DNA of 41,167 nt from Methylomonas koyamae (GTDB taxonomy: Bacteria; Pseudomonadota; Gammaproteobacteria; Methylococcales; Methylomonadaceae), in contig NZ_PPPU01000010.1 of the NCBI RefSeq assembly GCF_006483455.1, forward strand, positions 1 through 41,167, written 5' to 3'. Below, piece by piece: positions 25,905-33,633 of the stretch. A program made the position numbers and the translations under genes. The notes under the pieces were generated by a model. That model did not search any database and was not told the origin of the DNA. It worked only from the letters and a program-made list of their open reading frames with translations. Each line of letters opens with the position of its first letter. The first letter of the stretch is position 1.

Positions 25905-26198
25905 TTAGCCAATCCGAGGTAGCCAATAATCCGGTTTTCGATGCAAATGAGCTACGGCAACAACGATAATCGATTGACGGTCGATGCCGTACAAAACACC
26001 ATAAGGAAAACGTTTTATCAGGCAGCGGCGAATATCGGTATCGATTAAAACGTATGAGGTAGGGAAGGCTGTGATACGGCGAATCGCTGCATCGAATTCA
26101 GACAAAAATTGTTTCCCCAATCCGGATTGTTGTTGCTCGTACCACTGATAAGCCTGGTCCAGTTCAGTTTCGGCGGCGGCGAGAAACTCGACGTTCAT
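25905..26198 (-). CDS. ParE/RelE-family toxin
   Basis: A 97-aa toxin of the RelE/ParE superfamily. VEFLAAAETELDQAYQWYEQQ forms the two N-terminal helices, and RRCLIKRFPYGVLYGID and VAVAHLHRKPDYW give the conserved C-terminal strands. The ParE-like sequence suggests gyrase poisoning, although RelE-type mRNA cleavage cannot be ruled out. Its start overlaps the stop of the upstream antitoxin by 4 nt. It appears intact and lies between hypB and hypC on the same strand. Confidence 0.9.
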   Translation of the reverse strand: MNVEFLAAAETELDQAYQWYEQQQSGLGKQFLSEFDAAIRRITAFPTSYVLIDTDIRRCLIKRFPYGVLYGIDRQSIIVVAVAHLHRKPDYWLPRIG

Positions 26199-26407
26199 TT
26201 ATATTTTTGCATGACCGCCTCATAACTGACGGTAGACATTTTGCCGTCTTTATACGCCTGCCATCTTTTTTGAGCTTCATCGCGCCAAACCGCATCGATT
26301 TGGGGATCGGGCGTATCCAGATCTGCCAGTAACATTTCCGCCAGTTGCAGTTTCTCCAGCGGCATCAGTTGACTAATTTGTTGATAAATTTCTTGAGTCG
26401 TCGACAT
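26195..26407 (-). CDS. Addiction-module antitoxin (TIGR02574-like)
   Basis: A 70-aa antitoxin of the small helical 'addiction module component' family. It has the typical opening EIYQQISQLMPLEKLQLAEM, an acidic middle (LLADLDTPDP) and a VWRDEAQKRWQAYKDGK tail. GGAG lies 8 nt before the ATG. It precedes the ParE-type toxin and overlaps it by 4 nt. The pair forms a self-contained TA module, 63 bp after hypB and 21 bp before hypC. Confidence 0.88.
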   Translation of the reverse strand: MSTTQEIYQQISQLMPLEKLQLAEMLLADLDTPDPQIDAVWRDEAQKRWQAYKDGKMSTVSYEAVMQKYK

Positions 26408-26470
26408 TTAACAGCTCCAATAAATCAGCGATGACAGCTATCGTATGCGCTTGACTGCAAGCAACGCAAA

Positions 26471-27319
26471 CTACGCATAGCCAATCCCCTGCAACGCCAG
26501 TTCCGCCCGCAGCCATTGCAGCCAATTGTCCATGCCCTCGCCGGTTTTGGCCGACAGTTGCAGCACCCGGATTTTGGGATTGACCTGCTTGGCGTACCGG
26601 AGGCATTGCTCGACTTCGAAATCCAGATGCGGCAGCAGGTCGGTTTTGTTCAGAATCATCAAATCGGCGGCATGGAACATGTCCGGGTATTTGATCGGCT
26701 TGTCCTCGCCTTCGGTGACCGACAGGATCACCACCTTGTGCGCCTCGCCCAAGTCAAAGGCCGACGGGCAGACCAGGTTACCGACGTTTTCGATGAACAG
26801 CAGGCTTCTTTCCGGCAGGTTCAGGCTTTCCAGGGCGTGGCCGACCCGGTGCGCGTCCAGATGGCAGCCCTTGCCGGTGTTGATCTGCACGGCCGGCACG
26901 CCGGTGGCGCGGATGCGGTCGGCGTCGCGGGCGGTTTGCTGGTCGCCTTCGATCACTGCGATGCTCAACTCATCTTTCAAACGCAGAATGGTTTCGGTCA
27001 GCAGCGTGGTTTTGCCGGAGCCCGGACTGGACACCAGGTTTAAGGCCAGGATGCTGCGCTCGCCGAAATAGCGCCGGTTGTCGCCGGCATAACGGTTATT
27101 GGCGGACAAAATATCCTGTTCGATCTGCACCATCCGCGCCGGCGTCAGGCCGGGCGCATGTGCGTGTTCCGGGCCATGGCTGTGTTCGTGGTGATGGTGG
27201 TGCTGGCTATGACTGTGGGCATGCCCATGGTGATGTTCGTGCCCGTCGCCATGTTGATGATCGTGATCGTGTTCATGCGAGTGGTTCAGGCCCTCGCCGC
27301 AGCCGCAGACGCCGCACAT
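26471..27319 (-). CDS. hypB: HypB, nickel-binding GTPase of hydrogenase maturation
   Basis: A 282-aa GTPase that, with HypA, inserts nickel into the large-subunit precursor. It starts MCGVCGCG, a high-affinity nickel motif, and is followed by a very histidine-rich segment: I count 22 His between residues 13 and 54, probably for nickel storage. The GTPase domain has the P-loop SSPGSGKTT, the metal-site motif [16 protein letters not shown] and NKTDLL. The ATG at 27319 shares its A with the hypA stop (TAATG). An open frame extending upstream within hypA is not used. Confidence 0.97.
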   Translation of the reverse strand: MCGVCGCGEGLNHSHEHDHDHQHGDGHEHHHGHAHSHSQHHHHHEHSHGPEHAHAPGLTPARMVQIEQDILSANNRYAGDNRRYFGERSILALNLVSSPGSGKTTLLTETILRLKDELSIAVIEGDQQTARDADRIRATGVPAVQINTGKGCHLDAHRVGHALESLNLPERSLLFIENVGNLVCPSAFDLGEAHKVVILSVTEGEDKPIKYPDMFHAADLMILNKTDLLPHLDFEVEQCLRYAKQVNPKIRVLQLSAKTGEGMDNWLQWLRAELALQGIGYA

Positions 27320-27660
27320 TACTCTACCTCCAGTTCTTTGATTCGCATTTGGTCGCCGCCGACGATTTGCAGTTGATGGCTGCCGCAGCGCGGGCACACA
27401 TCGTACAACTGGCTGACGCCGACATTTTCCCCGCACGGCAAACACCAGGCCACGCCGGGCAAGGCAATGATCTCCAACCGGGCGCCGTCCGCCAACGAAC
27501 CGCGCATCACCGCATCGAAGCAAAACCGCATTGCCTCCGGCTCGACGCCGGCCAAGGCGCCGATTTCCAGCCAGACCGTTTTCACCCGGCCGAAGCCCTG
27601 GGTTTGGGCTTCGCGTTCGATGATGTGCAAAACGCCTTCGCACAACGACATTTCATGCAT
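27319..27660 (-). CDS. hypA: HypA, nickel metallochaperone
   Basis: A 113-aa zinc and nickel protein. It begins MHEMSLCEG, with the nickel-binding His2, and has a zinc loop of two CxxC pairs (CLPC and CPRC, 15 residues apart). It works with HypB to deliver nickel to pre-HupL. It starts 40 bp after hupK and is coupled to hypB by TAATG. Confidence 0.96.
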   Translation of the reverse strand: MHEMSLCEGVLHIIEREAQTQGFGRVKTVWLEIGALAGVEPEAMRFCFDAVMRGSLADGARLEIIALPGVAWCLPCGENVGVSQLYDVCPRCGSHQLQIVGGDQMRIKELEVE

Positions 27661-27700
27661 AGGGTTTCCATCCGTCCTGTTTCGGAGCCGTTTCAGGCCG

Positions 27701-28852
27701 TTAAGTTTCGTCCAATGCCAAACGATACGGCACGCAGGGATCGATCGCCTGTAGCCACCATGCCGCCTGCCGGCGTAAATTCTCCGGGTCCAGCGCCGTC
27801 AGTGCGCGCAAACCCTGCGCCAACACCGCGCCGGGCCGGCAATTCCATTCGGTCGGGGCGATCACCCGATAATCGACCACTCTGCCGGCCGTAAATTCGA
27901 CCCGATGCATCAATAAACCGCGCGCGGCTTCGACTCGGGCCAGCCCGCCTGCGTTCGCGCCGAAGGCACTGGCCATCTGCGGCGGCGGCTCGCCCGCGGC
28001 AACATAATCCACCAATTTCGCCACTTCCGTTAACACCGCAACGAAGCGTGCCAACAAGCCGTTACCGTAGCGGGCCAGCAATTCGGCCAGTAGCGGATGA
28101 CGGCGTTGCCGGCTTAACGGCGTCGATTCGCAACAGACACCCTGCCAATCCGGCTCCCGGCCGAACCGATCCAAATCGCGCGCCGCCAAATACTCGAACC
28201 AATCGCCGCTTGCCAGCTCCGGTAGCCAGGCCGGCTCGGTGCTCCCCAGCGCAAGCCAGTCCCAGCGGTACAACGCGCCGATTGCGGCAGCGGCGATGCA
28301 ATCTTGCCCGACCAGCCAAGCCAGCAAATCCGCTTCGCTGGCAAGCTGGCGCCAGCCGGTCAGATTCTCGCCGAAAACCGCTTGGTCCAGCAAAGTGAGC
28401 AGTTCGGCGCGAATGCGGTCGACAGCGAACCGATTGCCCGGCAACCCGCTTGCGGCATTCACCGCTTCAGCGTCGTCAAGCAAAGCAGACTTATATTGTC
28501 GGTCCAACGCCATCAGCGCCGCCAACGCGGCTTTATCCGGCGGTCGGCCGACCAAAGCCGGCCAGTCCAGCAAGATGCGCCAACAATGCTCGCGCAGACT
28601 CTCCAGTACCACCACCATTCGCAGATCGGAGTCCGCCTTGGTTTCGGCGCCAAGGCCCAGCGCCGCCCGGCAAGCCAAAGAGGCCGCCAAGCTCTGGGCA
28701 TTGCCGCAGAGGGTAAAAACCAGCGGCACGGTCGCCAGCACTTGCTCGGCGGTTTTTCCCAACAACACTTTTGCCGCGTCCGGCCGAGTCGAAACAATGC
28801 GCGGCGACCGGCCGGCGCCTAGTTCGATACGCAACTCGCCGGCCAGCGTCAA
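27701..28852 (-). CDS. hupK: HupK, hydrogenase large-subunit-like assembly protein
   Basis: A 383-aa HupK-type protein, a distant relative of the hydrogenase large subunit thought to serve as scaffold or chaperone during cofactor assembly. LCGNAQSLAASLACRAALG recalls the RICGVC region, GLLMHRVEFTAGRVVDYRVI matches the conserved middle block of large subunits, and DPCVPYRLAL replaces the DPCxxC end. The nickel ligands are therefore mostly missing, as expected for HupK. The start is a TTG at 28852, directly after the hupJ TGA, with GAGG 7 nt upstream; no ATG alternative is reasonable. Confidence 0.88.
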   Translation of the reverse strand: MTLAGELRIELGAGRSPRIVSTRPDAAKVLLGKTAEQVLATVPLVFTLCGNAQSLAASLACRAALGLGAETKADSDLRMVVVLESLREHCWRILLDWPALVGRPPDKAALAALMALDRQYKSALLDDAEAVNAASGLPGNRFAVDRIRAELLTLLDQAVFGENLTGWRQLASEADLLAWLVGQDCIAAAAIGALYRWDWLALGSTEPAWLPELASGDWFEYLAARDLDRFGREPDWQGVCCESTPLSRQRRHPLLAELLARYGNGLLARFVAVLTEVAKLVDYVAAGEPPPQMASAFGANAGGLARVEAARGLLMHRVEFTAGRVVDYRVIAPTEWNCRPGAVLAQGLRALTALDPENLRRQAAWWLQAIDPCVPYRLALDET

Positions 28853-29314
28853 TCAAGTGCCTCGCAAATTGCCGCGCAACAAATCGCGGCGGCTGACGTT
28901 ACGCAGCGCCGGCCCGGCCAACACGCCGTTCAGGGCTGCTTCCGCCGCGGTAATCGCCGCCGCTTGGTCGGCAAACTGTAACATCGGCGAAAACAGCGAA
29001 CATTGGCCGTAGCGCCCCAAAGCCGGTTCCGCCGCCAGCGTAAATTCGAAACTGCCGTAGGGCAGCTCGCGCGAGAACTTGGCTCCCAGCGGCAATTGCT
29101 GCCAAGCGCTGTCCGGCCCCGGAAACACCAGTAAATTCATGGACCACGGCGTCACCAAGACCCCAAGCCAGTCGTCGCCGGCACAGCGAAACGGCAAAGC
29201 CTGCACCGACAACGCCGGATTCAGCAGCGGTACATCCTGCATCCGATCCGCCAGGATCGCATTGAACGCCCGTTCCAATCCCTGTTGGATTTCGCAACCA
29301 GTGCGCCAGTGCAC
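28853..29314 (-). CDS. hupJ: HupJ/HybE-family hydrogenase chaperone
   Basis: A 153-aa member of the HybE/HupJ/HoxT family, which assists maturation or Tat proofreading of uptake hydrogenase. The central VLVTPWSMNLLVFPGPD segment and LPYGSFEFTLA are typical. The start is a GTG, 2 nt after the rubredoxin stop. No signal peptide is present, so it acts in the cytoplasm. Confidence 0.87.
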   Translation of the reverse strand: MHWRTGCEIQQGLERAFNAILADRMQDVPLLNPALSVQALPFRCAGDDWLGVLVTPWSMNLLVFPGPDSAWQQLPLGAKFSRELPYGSFEFTLAAEPALGRYGQCSLFSPMLQFADQAAAITAAEAALNGVLAGPALRNVSRRDLLRGNLRGT

Positions 29315-29316
29315 GC

Positions 29317-29538
29317 TCAGTCCTCAAGCAATAGAAAACCTTGCTTCGGCGCGCCGCATTCCGGGCAGCACCAATAATCCGGCAACGCGGCAAACGGCGT
29401 TGTCGGCGGAATTTGGCTCGATGGATCACCGGCAACCGGGTCGTACACATGCCAGCAAATCTTGCATTCCAATTTGGCGTCGGCCGGCAAGCGCGACGCG
29501 TCGCCGCCGTAAGCGCCGGCAAAAAAGCCTTCGCTCAT
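29317..29538 (-). CDS. hupI: HupI rubredoxin
   Basis: A 73-aa rubredoxin of the hydrogenase-operon type. One iron is bound by C25/C28 ([11 protein letters not shown]) and C58/C61 ([10 protein letters not shown]), an unusual CC pair at 57-58. HupI-type rubredoxins are thought to support hydrogenase assembly under air. The ATG at 29538 gives the normal rubredoxin length; a longer open frame upstream is a shadow within hupH. It overlaps the hupH stop by 4 nt. Confidence 0.94.
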   Translation of the reverse strand: MSEGFFAGAYGGDASRLPADAKLECKICWHVYDPVAGDPSSQIPPTTPFAALPDYWCCPECGAPKQGFLLLED

Positions 29539-30377
29539 GCATAGACCGCCACTATTTCCTGCAAGCGCTGGGCGCTGTCGGCAATGTCTTCCGCCGACGC
29601 ACAGGCCACGCTGGGCATGTCGCTGACTTCCAGCGTACTTAAAATCAACGTGTCCTGCGAATTGAAATACTGCACCCACCAGACGTTCCGCGTCGCCGTG
29701 GCGCCGATCCGGCAGTTGCCGTAACCGCGCGACAAAATCGTCGTGGGGCCTCTGCCCAGGCGTTGCTCCAGCAGCGCCAAGTCCTGCTCGGTTTGCGGCA
29801 ACAAGCTCAAGTTGATCACGTGCGGCTCGACGCCGGGCCGGTATTCGGCAATCTTGGCGTTCAATTCGGCCAGCAGCGGCAGCGCATTCATCACCCCTTC
29901 CGGCAAATCGTCGATGACCGTATCGATGCGGTCCGCGGCACCGGCGAAAGCGTTGTCGGTTAGCGCCTTCGGCATCACGCCGACCTCCAGAGCATCGGCG
30001 ATCAAGCGGTTTTGTCCGTCCAGACGCTGCACCCGCCAGACGCCGGCCAGCACCGATTCCTGTATCCGCCAACCGTCGCCGCCCAGTGCGCTGACTTCGC
30101 CCTCGCCGAGCAATTCGTCGATAAAGCGGCGGTTGGCATCGTCCAACTCGATCAACTCAATGGGCCCGCCGGTCTGTGGGTAATGTTGCAGGTCTTGTAA
30201 CAATTGGTCCGCTATCGTCTTGGCGGCGGCCAGCGCCGGGCTAGTCAAATTGGCCGAAAGCTGCGGCATCCGATAGGTCGCCATTTCTTCCGGCATCGTC
30301 AAATAGTCCAGCTCGGCGCCGTCTGCCTCGGCGGGTTGGGAGCCTTGGCCGAAAATTGGGAGGGGTATGCTGGTCAT
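29535..30377 (-). CDS. hupH: HupH/HyaF-family hydrogenase maturation protein
   Basis: A 280-aa HupH protein, required for small-subunit maturation in aerobic uptake-hydrogenase systems. The ATG at 30377 gives [14 protein letters not shown], the common family start; 19 extra codons upstream look like leader. [20 protein letters not shown] and [10 protein letters not shown] are family segments. It is the first gene of hupHIJK-hypAB and is cut off from hupG by 2.8 kb of repeats and accessory genes, so it needs its own promoter or read-through. Confidence 0.92.
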   Translation of the reverse strand: MTSIPLPIFGQGSQPAEADGAELDYLTMPEEMATYRMPQLSANLTSPALAAAKTIADQLLQDLQHYPQTGGPIELIELDDANRRFIDELLGEGEVSALGGDGWRIQESVLAGVWRVQRLDGQNRLIADALEVGVMPKALTDNAFAGAADRIDTVIDDLPEGVMNALPLLAELNAKIAEYRPGVEPHVINLSLLPQTEQDLALLEQRLGRGPTTILSRGYGNCRIGATATRNVWWVQYFNSQDTLILSTLEVSDMPSVACASAEDIADSAQRLQEIVAVYA

Positions 30378-30482
30378 GTTTCGGTTTTCTGTTGAATTAA
30401 ACTGTTGGCTGGATGAGCGAAGCGTCTCCGGCATTGGGTTGTTGGTTTATTTGGTGCAGCTATCGCGAGGATGTTTTTAGAT

Positions 30483-30705
30483 GTCGGTTCTCGGACCGAC
30501 AGCCGAGTAACTTTTCTTTGTTTGGCTAAAGAAAAGTCACCAAAAGAAAAGCCACCCGGTATTCCGCCAATTTCCTGTGCTTCTCGCTTTTGGCGAGGGT
30601 TTTCGGAAGGGGCTTCCTGCCCCTCCGAAAACTAGCGGCATCCCTGCCGCTCCCCTACCGGGCTATTCTCGCCAAAAGCTGCGATGCTCAGGGCGGAATA
30701 ACGGG
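30483..30705. repeat. Left copy of a long inverted repeat flanking the ATPase gene
   Basis: About 220 bp reappears in reverse orientation at 32363-32655. The best-conserved stretch, from CCACCCGGTATTCCGCC to GGGCGGAATAAC, is nearly identical in both copies apart from scattered substitutions. The copy holds smaller palindromes such as GTCGG/CCGAC at its outer edge. It lies upstream of hupH. The interval 30378-30482 shows no gene. Confidence 0.8.
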
Positions 30706-30742
30706 ATCAATCCATCCTGAAATTAAAGCTCAAAATTACATT

Positions 30743-32197
30743 CTAGGAGACTATTTCCCGTTCAATGTTAGCAATAAGATCATTAAACTCATCTCCTATT
30801 GCCGAAATATATTTATCTATCGCTACTGTCCTTATTACACTCTCTTCTGTTTCGGCTTCAATAGCCAGATATTTTGCAAAGTGGTGATGATTCGTAATAT
30901 CATCCTTTTTAAGAATCCATACGACATCTAATCCATACTTATTCTTAAGGAGTTTTTGTACTTCAGAATTATTGAATACTGCTTTCTCTGGGGGCTCACT
31001 ACCTGGAAATGAATAAAGTGCGTTTTGTGGAGCAGAACCGACGTCCGCATCTCTAACAGCAATAGCTTTTTTACCAGTTTTTTTGAGAACATTTACTGCC
31101 TCTCGGACAGCATCTTTATCACCAATATCATGAATCCTGACCGCCTTGAGCAACTCCTTTTTTTTGACTCGTATTATTTCTGTCAATAAAACTTTTGCAA
31201 AAACATCCTCAACACATATATCTAGCTCTCTAACGTATCCTGATGACAGTATAGATCGCACCTGAGTTGAAGATATTTTATTCCTGATCTCGACACCTGA
31301 TTCATCTCGAAGCAGTAGTTTTCTGGCTTCAGGCGGAAGCGCATTAATTATCACACTTGAATGTGTTGAAAGAATTATTTGGTGATGTCGTCTATCACAT
31401 ACATCAAGCAAATATTTCGCGAACTGGTATTGAGCACTTTCGTGAAGAGATGTTTCGGGCTCTTCAAGAATAAAAAGACTATGTTGTGGCGAGGTTTCTA
31501 ATTTATCAACAGTGTACAGAATTCGACCTTCACCAAATCCCATATTGTTTTCAGAATACGAATACCCCAGTCTTGATGCAATACCAACCTCTGATTCTTT
31601 GCCTTTATGCGAAACACCTTGAAACGTCACATCGTTATAATCATGGCCTATAATTCTGGCCATTTTATTTATTACTTCCTCATCAATTTCCCGCTTCTCT
31701 GTAAATTGAAGAGCAGCCCCGCCATAGACGCTTAAGTCTCGACGCTCAACTTTCGGTATGTACACAGTAAAACCAATGTAATAACAATGCCGCTCTGGTT
31801 GCCTTTTATAATCTGACCATGCAGAGTTTTTCCGTGAAAGAGTTACTTCCTGCGGCTTTTTGTAATCGTTTGTTTCATAGTGATAAATTACTTTTGCATC
31901 GTCTGATATTGGCTTTGGATCAGCTGGAGAAACGGGAAAAAAATCTTTTATGTACTGTCTTTTGTAATCCATCGAAGTAGATGGCTTCTTATAAGCACAA
32001 ATTGCCAATTGACCCAGCGTGCTTTTTCCCGCGCCATTTAACCCTGAAATTGCTGTTATTGGGAAGTCAATTTCAAAATCAAGTGTGTTTATTCCTCTAA
32101 AGCCGTGAATGAAAACTTTACGTAAACAAGGTCCAAAGTTTGAATAACGATTTTTTTCAGAGTACTTTACATGTAGCTTCTTGGCTATATCCGTCAT
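30743..32197 (-). CDS. OLD-like AAA ATPase with C-terminal TOPRIM-like domain
   Basis: A 484-aa protein starting at the ATG at 32197 (AAGGA upstream); a longer frame to 32311 has no such support. Walker A is SGLNGAGKST (51-60), Walker B is LFILEEPETSLH (241-252), and ILSTHSS follows. The C-terminal part has CVED (E330, D331) and AVRDADVG (D383, D385), which fit a TOPRIM-type nuclease site. This is the layout of OLD-family nucleases, many of them anti-phage. No partner gene such as a UvrD-like helicase (Gabija) or a reverse transcriptase (retron) is adjacent, so it may act alone. Low GC and flanking inverted repeats indicate acquisition by transfer. Confidence 0.8.
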   Translation of the reverse strand: MTDIAKKLHVKYSEKNRYSNFGPCLRKVFIHGFRGINTLDFEIDFPITAISGLNGAGKSTLGQLAICAYKKPSTSMDYKRQYIKDFFPVSPADPKPISDDAKVIYHYETNDYKKPQEVTLSRKNSAWSDYKRQPERHCYYIGFTVYIPKVERRDLSVYGGAALQFTEKREIDEEVINKMARIIGHDYNDVTFQGVSHKGKESEVGIASRLGYSYSENNMGFGEGRILYTVDKLETSPQHSLFILEEPETSLHESAQYQFAKYLLDVCDRRHHQIILSTHSSVIINALPPEARKLLLRDESGVEIRNKISSTQVRSILSSGYVRELDICVEDVFAKVLLTEIIRVKKKELLKAVRIHDIGDKDAVREAVNVLKKTGKKAIAVRDADVGSAPQNALYSFPGSEPPEKAVFNNSEVQKLLKNKYGLDVVWILKKDDITNHHHFAKYLAIEAETEESVIRTVAIDKYISAIGDEFNDLIANIEREIVS

Positions 32198-32236
32198 TAC
32201 TATTCCTTGATTTAACTGAGCGTTCGTTAGATAACA

Positions 32237-32251
32237 CTTTACGACGTAAAG
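32237..32251. promoter_or_regulatory. 15-bp palindrome upstream of the ATPase gene
   Basis: CTTTACG-a-CGTAAAG is a perfect 7-1-7 palindrome about 40 bp upstream of the ATPase start, in an otherwise gene-free AT-rich stretch (32198-32360). It is a candidate operator or promoter-proximal structure; no matching regulator gene is nearby. Confidence 0.4.
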
Positions 32252-32362
32252 CGCATTAATCGCAAACGACGCGCCTCCTAACGTCCGCATCATCCTACAA
32301 CATAATCGCAACTCTAACTTACAACATCATGTAACTACCTTTTTAGTGCGAAGGGGTTATTC

Positions 32363-32655
32363 TCGTTATTCCGCCCCGAGCATCGCAGCTTTTGGTGAGA
32401 ATAGCCCGCAGGGGAGCGGCAGGGATGCCGCTCGTTTTCGGAGGGCCAAGGATGGCCCTTCCGAAAACCCTCGCCAAAAGCGAGAAGCGCAGGATTAAGG
32501 CGGAATGCCGGGTGGCCTTTTCTTTGAATACTTTCTTTTGGCCACGCACAAATTCGTCAGGAACGAATTTGAACAGCCGATAGGCTGGTCCGAAGGGCGA
32601 AAACCAGGGATGGTTTTCGTAGCGAAAGTATTTCGGCCGTCGGGCCGAGACCCGA
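32363..32655. repeat. Right copy of the long inverted repeat flanking the ATPase gene
   Basis: This is the reverse-complement counterpart of 30483-30705. It is longer because it holds roughly 70-90 bp absent from the left copy (around 32545-32635, including an AAATTCGT/ACGAATTT palindrome). The outer ends match again (GTCGG and CCGAC blocks). Several open frames within it are by-products of the repeat and not genes. Confidence 0.8.
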
Positions 32656-32703
32656 CTTCAAAACACCCGTCGCGACTGCGACACATTTACTCAACAAAAC
32701 GCT

Positions 32704-32752
32704 GAAGCTAGAGCTTCCAAGACAACGGTTCCCAACCTGGAGGTTGGGAACC
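32704..32752. repeat. Two adjacent palindromes, REP-like
   Basis: GAAGCT-ag-AGCTTC at 32704-32717 is followed by GGTTCCCAACC-tgga-GGTTGGGAACC at 32727-32752, an 11-bp perfect stem with a 4-nt loop. No T-run follows on either strand, so a REP-type element is more likely than a terminator. They lie just beyond the 3' end of the orphan antitoxin gene. Confidence 0.65.
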
Positions 32753-32766
32753 AGAAAACTCGTAGC

Positions 32767-32991
32767 TCACTTCAACAATGCACGGGCTTTCTCGGCAACT
32801 ACCTTGCCGGAAATTGATTGGACTTTGCCCGAGTCGAAATCAGCCACGCGCCGCGCCGACTCCTCGCCCCATAACCGCTCAAAATCAGCCTCAGAAACTT
32901 CCTCAAGGCTCAATAACAAACGCTGCGCCAAAGCGGCCCGGTCTTGAAGCGGTAAGGAAAATATTTCGGCTTCCAGTTGTGCGAGATTCAT
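32767..32991 (-). CDS. Orphan addiction-module antitoxin (TIGR02574-like)
   Basis: A 74-aa protein of the same helical antitoxin family as the one at 26195. It begins MNLAQLEAEIFSLPLQDRAA and continues LAQRLLLSLEE and ERLWGEESARRVADFDSGK. GGGAG lies 7 nt before the ATG, and a palindrome (TATACT-n7-AGTATA, 32995-33013) lies immediately upstream. No toxin gene follows: its 3' end runs into the REP-like palindromes. It may be the surviving half of a TA pair, or it may serve as an anti-addiction factor. Confidence 0.8.
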   Translation of the reverse strand: MNLAQLEAEIFSLPLQDRAALAQRLLLSLEEVSEADFERLWGEESARRVADFDSGKVQSISGKVVAEKARALLK

Positions 32992-32994
32992 TTC

Positions 32995-33013
32995 TATACT
33001 CCCGAAAAGTATA
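32995..33013. promoter_or_regulatory. Candidate operator of the orphan antitoxin gene
   Basis: TATACT-cccgaaa-AGTATA is a perfect 6-7-6 inverted repeat starting 4 bp upstream of the antitoxin start, and it contains the gene's ribosome-binding site. A related AGTATAC lies about 35 bp further upstream at 33048. TA antitoxins usually repress their own transcription at such sites. Confidence 0.5.
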
Positions 33014-33154
33014 ACAACATGCCACCCCGTATCGGCGCAGCGTTCTTAGTATACGTCCAAGCACAACCCCGTCGCGATAGCGACACCAAATTGTTAAAGA
33101 GCTAAGCCACGTGCCGGAAACGCTGGGCTTATTCCGGCCTGCAGGCTTCGAAAT

Positions 33155-33201
33155 GTTGGGTTACGCTCTAAAGAGCTTTTATGCCCCTGGGTAAACCCAA
33201 C
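33155..33201. repeat. Nested hairpin directly after hupG
   Basis: The outer arms GTTGGGTT (33155-33162) and AACCCAAC (33194-33201) enclose a second perfect hairpin, GCTCT-aa-AGAGC (33165-33176). It begins 16 bp after the hupG stop codon on the minus strand. GTTGGGTTACGC-type palindromes are common interspersed repeats. Here the structure could also end or attenuate the hupSL...G transcript. The rest of 33014-33216 holds only GTCGC-gata-GCGAC and no gene. Confidence 0.6.
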
Positions 33202-33216
33202 CGACACATTTTTAAA

Positions 33217-33633
33217 TCAGGCATGCCCACCGCAAACCTTATCCAAATCAAACCCCGGCGGTTGGCTGGGCTCGGCGGCTAAAATCAGGGCAATTTCCCG
33301 GCCGTATTCCGGCCAGTCGCGCAAGCCGGTGATGGCGCCCAGGTATTCGCCTTTGCGCAGAAAGACCAGGGTCGGCCAGCCGGTGAAGCGGTAGCGGGCT
33401 TGCAGTTCGCGTTCTATGCTGCGGTCGACCAGCGCGCCTTGCAGCAAGCCGCGAAAAGCTTTTAGCAATTCGGGCAGGATCACGACCAAGTCGGCACTTT
33501 CCGGGAACGTCGCCGGGTCGCCGGCAAAGCACAGCACCACATCGGCGTTGCCGTAAACGAAGTTGTCGTAATTGTCGGCGGTCAGAAGCGGCAGGCCGTG
33601 GCGGCTGTGCAGTTGGGCGATCAATTCGCTCAT
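33217..33633 (-). CDS. hupG: HupG/HyaE-family thioredoxin-like chaperone
   Basis: A 138-aa protein with a thioredoxin-like fold but no CxxC active site. YRFTGWPTLVFLRKGEYLGAI matches the conserved C-terminal half of thioredoxins. HupG/HyaE binds the Tat-exported small-subunit precursor and checks its assembly. Its ATG overlaps the hupF stop (ATGA). It ends the first hup block; hairpins, an orphan antitoxin and the ATPase island follow before hupH. Confidence 0.92.
   Translation of the reverse strand: MSELIAQLHSRHGLPLLTADNYDNFVYGNADVVLCFAGDPATFPESADLVVILPELLKAFRGLLQGALVDRSIERELQARYRFTGWPTLVFLRKGEYLGAITGLRDWPEYGREIALILAAEPSQPPGFDLDKVCGGHA

Noticed and set aside
32198-32340. GTTAGAT and TCCTAAC/ATTTAAC motifs upstream of the ATPase gene suggested an integron attC site.
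   Set aside because: The boxes are in the wrong order or only 9 bp apart, there is no matching stem with extrahelical bases, and no integrase or second cassette is present.
32343-32705. Several 60-70 codon frames within the right-hand repeat.
   Set aside because: They arise from the inverted repeat itself and have no ribosome-binding sites; the same peptides would occur wherever the repeat does.
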